DNA of 64,000 nt, taken from positions 5,306,463-5,370,462 of the forward strand of contig ML660211.1 in NCBI GenBank assembly GCA_007570785.1, read 5' to 3'. Positions within the stretch are counted from its first letter, which is position 1. Every line of letters begins with the position of its first letter. The translations under genes were made by a program, and so were the position numbers. Positions 56,386 to 64,000 of this stretch are shown piece by piece. The notes beneath the pieces were generated by a model, which did no database searches, was not told the DNA's origin, and saw only the letters and a program-made list of their open reading frames with translations. Source of the stretch: Antilocapra americana. Taxonomy: Eukaryota; Chordata; Mammalia; Artiodactyla; Antilocapridae.

Positions 56386-58254
56386 TGTTATACTAGCTAT
56401 AATTTTTATAGATGCTCTTCTGCCAAACTGAAAATATTCTTTGCTTTTTTCTGATTGGCTGGTAATTTTTCTTCAATAGTGGCTTAATAAATATTGAAGA
56501 AATTATATTACTTTTTTCTTTAGTCTCTTAACTTACTAGAGACCAATTTTCAAACATTAGTCCAACTTTGAATATCAAAGATAAACCCTATTTAGACCAT
56601 AATTATGTGATCTTCACCTTCTCCTGATATTGATAATTTGTGTCTTCTCACTTTTTGTAATGTTTTCATTGATAAGCCTGTCTGGATTTATCATCCAATT
56701 CAGAAAACCAGCTAAATAATAACTATACGCTTAATTTTCAAATTTTTACATTGAAATTTTGACTAGACATATCAGTTTCTAAGGTAATTATAATATTTAT
56801 TGGGCTTCTGGATAGGAAAATTACTTTAGATTTCCTTAATTTATAAAAATTAATCTCTTAAATTTTCATCTATTTCATAAATACATGTACATTTTTATGT
56901 GAATATTTCATTTTATTTTTTTTGTTTGCCAAGTTTAAAATATATTGAGTATATGTTAGTTATAGCCCAAAATTCTTACTACATATGCTTTGATATTTTA
57001 ATCAAATTATTTCAAAATGTTAATATATATATATATATAATATTTATCTACATTTCCAAAGGTGTCTGTCTTAACCATATACTAGAACATTAAGGGATTA
57101 CTGTACATTGGCTGTGAGCTGATGCTGTTTTTAAGAGATCTAAAATACATTGTGATTCATATTTTTAAAAGGTTTAATTTCCTTATCATATAAAATTACC
57201 TGTTTTAAGCATGATGATCCAATTTTGACTCAAGTCTGTTTCAGAATGGGCCTATTGATCATAAAGCCAAGTGAACTCCCTATATTTTTCTCTCTCCTCT
57301 CTTCTTTAAGATTTTAACCAAAATCTTAAACCAATATCACATTTCTGAAGGAACTGACAAGCTTAGTGCCACAATAAAAGTCTTGAAAGATGGAGAGCTG
57401 AAGACTTCTGTCATACCCCTGTTAAGCTAGCCTGTTTGGATAGTGCAGAATCTAAACGACTTTGGAGAATATGAATGGGCTATCGTAAACTATTCCATGC
57501 TGTTTCTCATCATATTACTGTTGAAGATCTATCTGGTCCTTCTACTAGAATGTATCTTTGTAGTCTCTGATCTCTGGTATGCAACTCTTGATATGATGGT
57601 TTACAATCATGTGACTGGACTTAAGTAGAAAGTTTTAAATCCCTCAGATATTTGATAAGAGACATATATATGCCATAAGTGAGAAATCAACCTCATTCTT
57701 TTTACCAAAATTGTAACAATCTAAGACCCAACAGCCAACAGTAACCACATTAGCTTTTCCAGGTATAAAAAAGTTAATATAAGAAATAAAAACTTACAGA
57801 GAAATTAGAAGGACTGAAAAGAAAAAGAAAAAAAAGATTTAGAAAGCCGATTCTGAAAGACAAGAGTCCAGGAACAAATTTCATTAAAGCTACCAGAGAG
57901 CTAAGTCGGGAGCTCCCAAGGACTGTCTTGGAAAAGGCTGCAGTGCTAACAGTCTATGTGAAACTCTCACTCCTTGTCTTAATATGCAACAGCCAAGCAG
58001 GTAGCACCCCAATGTTCTTTGAAATTATGCAGTGAAATCTCCCATCTGCTCATTTGTCCGACTGTGACAGCCTCCAGAGAATAATGGCTTTTCTGGCTCT
58101 TCTGTCTTCCAAAGCTCACACAAGTGTCTATAGCTGGCAAACTCTAACAAGGAAACGTAGGGAAAGGAGTTTTGGAAATGCAGAAGAGACCTGAGAAAGA
58201 TGTAGTAATGATGCCAAGTTGACAATAGCCAACCTATCACAAGATAGAAGTTAA
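56386..58254. other. Unassigned 1.9-kb stretch
   Basis: No gene and no clear repeat apart from a (TA)n at about 57,021-57,040. 57,300-57,640 is less AT-rich and contains a 61-aa frame with hydrophobic character but no recognisable family. Confidence 0.5.
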
Positions 58255-58332
58255 ATTACCTCATTTTGTAAATGAGGAAATAACATAAAGATGTTAAGCA
58301 ACTTGCTCAAGGTTAAATAGCTACTAATTGGC
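58255..58332 (-). mobile_element. MIR fragment
   Basis: ttgtaaatgaggaaataaca and taagcaacttgctcaaggtt match the antisense MIR core. Confidence 0.7.
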
Positions 58333-58455
58333 ACAGCAACTTACTTACCTGTTTGTTTGTACCCTTCACAAGATACACAATCCCTCTGACATCAAAGTAA
58401 GGACTGTATCTTGTTCATTGTTACAGACTAAGAGGTTAATACATTTCCAGGTGTG

Positions 58456-58672
58456 TGTATACATGAATGCTCAGTTGTGTTCAACTCTTTGTGGCCCTTT
58501 GGACAGTGGCCTTCCAGGCTCATACGTCCATGGGATTTTCTTGGCAAGAATACTGGAGTGGGTTGCCATTTCCTTCTCTGGTGATCTTCCTGACCCAGGA
58601 ATCAAACCCACTTCTTTGTCTCCTGAATTACAGGAGGGTTCTTTATCTGCTGAGCCATTGGGGAAGCTCCTA
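58456..58672 (-). mobile_element. Bov-tA SINE
   Basis: gctcagttgtgttcaactct to gagccattggggaagctcc. The flanks carry ccaggtgtg on both sides (about 58,447 and 58,674). Confidence 0.93.
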
Positions 58673-58784
58673 CCAGGTGTGGGGTAAGCATTAAATAATT
58701 ATCTTGTATAAAATTAATGATCAAGTGATATTTTAAGGGAAAGATCATAGTGTTTAGTTTGTTCAGAAAACTTGCTGATGTTTT

Positions 58785-58857
58785 ATTAACTTTTGATTTT
58801 TTAAATTGAGATAAAACTGACATATAGCATTATTTTAGTTTTAGGTGTAGAACATCA

Positions 58858-58945
<88 letters not shown>

Positions 58946-59010
58946 GTGAAATGATCACCATAATAAATCTAGTTACCATTTTCCCATCACACATGGCTAC
59001 AAATTTTAAG
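58785..59010 (-). mobile_element. Old L1 3' end split by a microsatellite
   Basis: tttaaattgagataaaactg and ttttaggtgtagaacatcat, then after the microsatellite aaatgatcaccataataaat and ctagttaccattttcccat. Antisense L1 tail. Confidence 0.75.
58861..58945. repeat. Compound (TC)n(TA)n microsatellite
   Basis: About 21 TC units at 58,861-58,902, followed directly by about 20 TA units with one TG interruption. Likely polymorphic. Confidence 0.97.
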
Positions 59011-59024
59011 ATTGTTTTATGTGT

Positions 59025-59150
59025 GTGTATGTACATATATATATATACATATATAATCTTTTTCAAATTCTTTTCCCTTTAGATTTCTACATAATATTGA
59101 GCAGAGTCCCAACAAGGACCTTCTGTATGTTACAGGAAACTCTGCTCTAT
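59025..59150 (-). mobile_element. L1 3' end fragment
   Basis: Starts in TATATACA repeats, then ctttttcaaattcttttccc and taatattgagcagagtccc, an antisense L1 tail. Possibly a second copy beside the preceding one. Confidence 0.75.
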
Positions 59151-59949
59151 GTGCTTTTGTTAAATGAGTATGAAGCTATTTCTAACATATACTGAAGCTT
59201 CCAATTCTGCCCTCTCAATCTTTTGAAATTTTACTGGGAAAGATGTTCTTCTGCTAATGATTCTCCTGTGTCCATCATTTCCCATGCACCTCACTCCAAG
59301 GTAGAAGGACTAAAGATGTTTTGTTTCATTATGGATGTCTTTTATACTTCTTATTGGGAATTTCATTTTTGTACTTGGTGAATTGGCAGTGAAGAGTCCT
59401 CTTTCAGTTATCTCATTTTTTTTCTTGTATAACATTTGCATTCATGCAGAGTTCTCTAAGAACTCATGCCTCCTGTAATATTCTCTGATTTAGCTTTCTG
59501 TATTATTCAACCTATTGTTTAATGACTCCGACGTATTTCCGATGTGACAATTATGGGTTCAATTTCAAACTAACCTACTGATTTTAGCCTCCTGGATTTT
59601 TTGCTCCTCATTAAGCTCATTAACACCACTTAGAAGGGAAAAGAATTCTAGGTGCTAACTTTCCTTTCTTTCAGCAACTGCTAATATGGAGGATCTTCAT
59701 TTAATTTCGTAAATTGGTGGCTGTCTTTTAAACTACCTAATCACTTTATATAAACTTAGAACTTTGAGGAGAGCAGGTTGGAGTACCTACACAGAGAAGG
59801 AAATAGGAAGGAAGAAACATTCTTCCCTTTGTCAGCATTTAATTTCTGTATTTGTTGTGGTAATATTAATAGTGTTCTCCTAGCCACGTGCTGCCAGTAT
59901 CTAGTGCAACTATCTCTTTATGAATCAGCTGGAACAAGCAATATTTGCT
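59151..59949. other. Unassigned spacer
   Basis: About 800 bases without a recognised element or coding pattern. Confidence 0.5.
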
Positions 59950-60085
59950 AAAAGGAAATGGCAACCCACTCCAGTGTTCTTGACTGGAGAATCCCAGGGA
60001 CTGGGGAGCCTGGTGGGCTGTCGTCTTATGGGGTCACACAGAGTTGGACACGACTGAAGCGACTTAGCAGCAGCAGCAGCATGCC
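59950..60085 (+). mobile_element. Bov-A monomer (half BOV-A2)
   Basis: aaaaggaaatggcaacccac to gacttagcagcagcagcagc, the second monomer of BOV-A2 with its (AGC)n end. Confidence 0.92.
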
Positions 60086-60417
60086 AAATTTAAGGAGGAG
60101 GTAAAAGCATGTACCATAAGAGATAATTGCTATGCTGACATTAGGTTAGATTGATTAAAGAATCCACAGAATATGTTTTGCCTTCCCACCAACTGTTGCC
60201 CATGACCTATTTCATTCTAACATCTCAAATCACTCAATGTTATGAAGACTAGAGAATTTCTTCTGGGTTTACTTTCACTTTATTAACCAGACACTTATTT
60301 TGTAAACTGCTAATTGCTATAGGATTGGCTTTTCCTTCAATCAGATTCCTCTTACACTAACCACTTCCCAAGTTACATGATCACTGAAGTATATCCATGC
60401 AAACTAAGTAGCTTCAA
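60086..60417. other. Unassigned spacer
   Basis: About 330 bases with nothing recognised. Confidence 0.5.
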
Positions 60418-60613
60418 TAGTGGCTGACTCTGTGACCCTATGGACTGTAGCCCACCAGGCTCTTCTGTCCATGATATTTTCCAGGCAAGAATACTGTAAT
60501 GGGTTGCCATGTCCTCCTCCAGGGGATCTTCCTGACCCAGGGATCAATCCATGTCTTTTACATATTCTGCATTGTCAGGTGGGTTCTTTACCACTAATAT
60601 GACCTGGAAAGCC
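60418..60613 (-). mobile_element. Bov-tA SINE
   Basis: agtggctgactctgtgaccc to atatgacctggaaagcct. Confidence 0.92.
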
Positions 60614-60968
60614 TATATTATAATATATAAGAAGTACAAAAATAAAATAAAACTTAAAATGTACTCTAGTTCTACTGTATTTTTATGAAACTCTCCAAAT
60701 GGTTCTGTTTATCACCTAGATTTGGGACCATTAGTCATTTTGGTTTTGATGTTACTGTTGAGATCATAACTTTGTGTGTGTGTGTGTGGTTCTAATTTTT
60801 AGTTCAGGTACAGGTTCACTCTTATTTGTATGTGTCTGGTTATTTCAGTGGAAATTGAGAAAAGAAGGGTAAATAATTCCTTGAAATCATATTGTTTATA
60901 CTGAAGGAGAAGCTATCAATTTTAGCAGCTTATCAGTGGTGTCTTTTTCTCATGAACATAGATAACCT
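60614..60968. other. Unassigned spacer with short (TG)n
   Basis: Nothing recognised apart from (TG)n at 60,774-60,788. Confidence 0.5.
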
Positions 60969-60970
60969 TG

Positions 60971-61180
60971 GGATTCCCTGGTGGCTCTTTTGGTAAAGAA
61001 TCTACTTGCGATGCAAGAGACCCAGGTTCAATTTCTGGGTCAGAAGATCTCTTGGAGAAGGGAAGGGTATTGGCTCCAGTATGTTTACCTGGGAAATCCC
61101 ATGGACAGAGGAGCCTGATGGGCTGCATTTCATGGGGTTGCAAGAGTTGGATATGACTTAGTAACCAAACCACCACCACT
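60971..61180 (+). mobile_element. Bov-tA SINE
   Basis: gggattccctggtggctctt to ggatatgacttagtaacc, followed by a CCA-rich tail. The flanks share gataacct/gataaccc, a likely target duplication. Confidence 0.93.
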
Positions 61181-61190
61181 AACATTGATA

Positions 61191-61925
61191 ACCCTGCACT
61201 GTCCTTTCCATAGTTAACTGTGCTATGTTCTAGTTATTCTTGTTATCATATCAATAATCTCACACTATTCATTTTAATATTAGCTTATAGAGGATACAAT
61301 GTAGATTGTTAATTTTAAGAAGTTGGTTAAATATGTTTTATTGTGAGAGATTAAAGTCAAATGTAAGCTTTATCTCATTTTTTAGTTTAATGATTAAAAT
61401 TGGAAATGAGAGAAAAAATATTTAAAATATCTTCAAACTCCTATTCAAATCTTCATTTGATCTTTCTTAGTAATTTGATATGTCACTGATGGATTTTTAT
61501 CAGGAAACTTGTTATGAATAAATCTTAGTTGGAAATACTAAAATGGCTAGATATATTCTTGTGAATTTTATCATTTGATCTAGTTGTTTTGTTTTGGGAG
61601 CAGAGAATGACTTGAATAATTTATGCTTTTTAGAGTTAACTTTTACAAAATTTGATGCAATACTTGATGAAATGCTTTAAAGTTTTATAGATGCTTCAAA
61701 ATGAGATGTAGTCTCTATATAAATGGATATGAGTTATGTTTTGAAGAACATCCAAAGTTTTTAAATTAATTGGATATGGTAGATGAGGGTAAGAAAAACC
61801 TTTGTATTTATTTGAATTTCTAGGAAGATAATAGAGTCCTTTCAGGCTGAAGAAGCTAGAGTTAGGTGTGGGTTTAATTGGAGAACAGAGGGGAGCAATC
61901 TGCAGCCCTAAGCAATCTATATTGA
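61191..61925. other. Unassigned spacer
   Basis: About 735 AT-rich bases without a recognised element. Confidence 0.5.
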
Positions 61926-62141
61926 AGTGAAGTGAAAGTGTTAGTCACTCAGTCCTGTTTGACTCTTTAGGACCCCATGGACTGTAGCTCACCAGGTTCC
62001 TTAGTCCATGGGATTTTCCAGGCATAAATACTGGAGTGGGTAGCCATTCCCTTCTCTGGGGGATCTTCCTGACCAAAGGATCTACATGGATCTTCTGATT
62101 TGCAGGCAGATTCTTAAACAACTGAGTCACCAGGAAAGCCC
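61926..62141 (-). mobile_element. Bov-tA SINE
   Basis: gaagtgaaagtgttagtcac to caccaggaaagcc. The flanks share tctatatt on both sides. Confidence 0.93.
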
Positions 62142-62334
62142 TGTCTATATTAAAGGGGATGTCAAATAGGAATTTGGGTAAGTGATGTAGAGGTCAAGAG
62201 TGAGATCTTAATTGGTGAGTCACTGATATAATGTGTAAAACTGTGAACTCTCACAGTCACAAGACACGAATAGAAAGCACAGAACAAAACCAACAGTCAT
62301 AAATAATATGAATAATGGACTATTGAAACATTTT

Positions 62335-62545
62335 CTAAGCACTTAATATGTGTCGGGAAGTACAAGTATTTTTCATGATTAGCATCTGATTTAATCTTTG
62401 CAAAACCAAAGTGAGGTCAGTACTATTATCATGCCTATTTACAAATGAGGAAATCCAACCTTGAAAAGTTAAGTAACTTGATGAGGATCACATTGAAAAA
62501 TTGTATTGAAATATGCAGATATGATCCAGGGCATACACTCTGATA
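62335..62545 (-). mobile_element. MIR SINE
   Basis: ctaagcacttaatatgtgtc, atttacaaatgaggaaatcc and gttaagtaacttgatgagga follow the antisense MIR layout, nearly full length. Confidence 0.75.
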
Positions 62546-62737
62546 CTTTTTTTTACCGCAGTAAACTATCTCCATATATATCTACTTACATGCTATTAGA
62601 AGAAAGAATCCTCTTTGTTTTTCTTATTTGTTTATTTGTTTTTAACTTTAAATTAGGTCTTTTTTTAGCTTAAGTTGAAGATTTTTAAAGTTGAAGTTGT
62701 CTCCTTCAAACTGACACTTGGCATGTACCTCTACAAG

Positions 62738-63165
62738 GATAAAATTATGAGCTGCTGCAGCTGCTGACTTTCAATATCCCCTGAAAGGAGTTCAGAGTGT
62801 GGATCAGGAATGAGTAAACATGTGCTCAGGGAGAAACTGGCTGAACAGGTCTTCAGGTAGTTAGATATTTTCAGGGGATTTTATGAGCTCAATTCTTGCA
62901 TCTCCTTGCATCTAGAAAAACACTAAAAATCCTTCATGGTGACTCCTGACTAGCAGTAACCTTCACAAGTCTAGCAGAAACCTGCAAAAAATGTGTACTT
63001 ATTTGCATGCACTCCTCTTTCACCCACATACACTGACCTCTCCTGCTACCTCTTTTGAGCAGTTTCTAAGAGCTATCTGAAATGCTGTCTCCCAGGCAAT
63101 AGTCCCCATTTTGCCCCATATAAAATTTACCTCACAACTCTCACATTGTGATTTTTTTTTCAGGC
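62738..63165 (+). repeat. Probable ruminant ERV solo LTR
   Basis: The 3' part (gagcagtttctaagagctat, ctgaaatgctgtctcccagg, cccatataaaatttacctca, then a T-run ending ca) follows the order of a ruminant ERV LTR with its poly-A region and U5. No internal retroviral sequence flanks it. The 5' edge near the tgag at 62,747 is uncertain, and I saw no target duplication. Confidence 0.6.
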
Positions 63166-63272
63166 AATAAAGTAAAGATGATTTACAATGTAGTGTTATT
63201 TTCAGGTTTACAGCAAAGTGATTCAGTTATATATATTTATATATATTCATATTATTTTCCCTTATAGGCTAC
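63166..63272 (-). mobile_element. L1 3' end fragment
   Basis: gatttacaatgtagtgttat and ttttcaggtttacagcaaag match the antisense L1 tail. It directly abuts the LTR and the following SINE. Confidence 0.8.
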
Positions 63273-63422
63273 TGAAGTGAAAACAAGTGAAAAGTGTGCT
63301 AGACACTCAGTTGTGTCTAACTCTGTCCCACGGACTCTAGCCCACCAGGCTCCTCTGTCCATGGGATTTCCCAGGCAAGAATATTGGGATGGGTAGCCAT
63401 TTTCTTCTCCAGGGGATCTTCA
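63273..63422 (-). mobile_element. Bov-tA, truncated
   Basis: gtgctagacactcagttgtg to cttctccaggggatctt. The tRNA-derived head is missing. Confidence 0.9.
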
Positions 63423-64000
63423 ATAATCAGTTAATGTAGGCATTTTCTTTATCATCTAGGATTTAAGATTCTAGAAAGAAAGGCAATTAAGTACAAGGAC
63501 TAAGAGGGAGCTCTGCAGAGTATTAGGAGATCTCACCACTGGGGCTTCTAAATTCAGTGGAATTTCTGGAGAACTTGGGCTCAATAGTGTTGGGTGTATG
63601 AATAATTAATTATTGAATGAAAAATTAGAAACCAGTGCCTCTGCTGTCTTCTTAGATAGATGACTATTTTTCCACTATTTTGCATTTGCAACATAATATG
63701 CTCATTATTTTGGAGTGTTTTTTTTTTCCTCTAAGAAGTATCTAGGAATTGCTTCATTACAAAATTTCATTAAACTAAATTAAAATTTTTTTCATTATTA
63801 TTTTAATATTACAAAAGCCACAGTCTCAACGGAATGCTAACATTAGATTTAAACAATTCCCATAACCATTGGCGTAATATAGCAGGCACCATCATATTAT
63901 GTGACAAATGACAAATTTTCTTTCCTTATGTTATTAGAAATTCTACAGTATTTTACATATTGTAAGTTTCTGGTTAAACTGAAATACATAAATCTGTATC
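63423..64000. other. Unassigned end of window
   Basis: No gene or repeat family recognised in the last ~580 bases. Confidence 0.5.

Noticed and set aside
58830..59066. 78-aa frame with Tyr-Ile and Arg-Glu repeats
   Set aside because: It is a translation of the (TC)n(TA)n microsatellite.
1..64000. CRISPR array, operon, phage or bacterial mobile system
   Set aside because: Repeat content is entirely of ruminant nuclear type. The many similar ~210-bp units are dispersed SINEs in both orientations without regular spacing.

Overview
The window is a piece of a ruminant (bovid) nuclear genome. Its dominant families are found only or mainly in ruminants and their relatives: LINE BovB (RTE clade), Bov-tA and BOV-A2 SINEs, and cetartiodactyl CHR-type SINEs. 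The sequence is AT-rich. I found no protein-coding gene that I can support. The open frames are relics inside transposons or chance frames in non-coding DNA. The window reads as gene desert or a very large intron filled by retrotransposition. I did not find an undescribed functional system. The most unusual object is a defective endogenous retrovirus with abnormal ends.

Layout. 1-18 kb: scattered Bov-tA SINEs in both orientations, BovB 3' fragments, an internally deleted BovB (5.27-6.24 kb), a BovB piece with reverse-transcriptase motifs (15.25-16.49 kb) and a 5'-truncated L1 (17.66-18.24 kb). 18.79-23.24 kb: a nested stack, in which a nearly full-span antisense BovB is broken by a second antisense BovB and by a sense BovB 3' end. 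23.2-25.1 kb: very old antisense L1. 25.4-33.4 kb: SINEs, a hAT-Charlie fossil carrying a long (AT)n, an L1 3' end, and an MER5A-like element with terminal repeats and an 8-bp target duplication. 33.4-36.0 kb: a conspicuous repeat-poor island. 36.3-41.3 kb: L1, BovB and SINE fragments, plus a decayed initiator-tRNA-Met copy (40,697-40,768). 41,287-43,085: a betaretrovirus-like (ERVK class) remnant inserted into a BovB. 44.1-44.8 kb: an old L1 tail rearranged by AT-rich repeats. 44.8-47.5 kb: another repeat-poor stretch. 47.5-49.4 kb: a long antisense BovB. 50.8-54.2 kb: an ancient antisense ERVL pol remnant. 55.3-56.4 kb: a BovB 5' piece with its 3' part missing. 58.4-64 kb: SINEs, L1 tails, a compound microsatellite, MIR relics and a probable solo LTR.

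The features do not form a pathway. Their relation is stratigraphic. MIR, L2, hAT, MaLR and ERVL fossils are oldest, then BovB and L1, then Bov-tA, BOV-A2 and the ERVK element. Family names come from recognising consensus features by eye, so boundaries are good to about 5-20 bases unless a target-site duplication fixes them.
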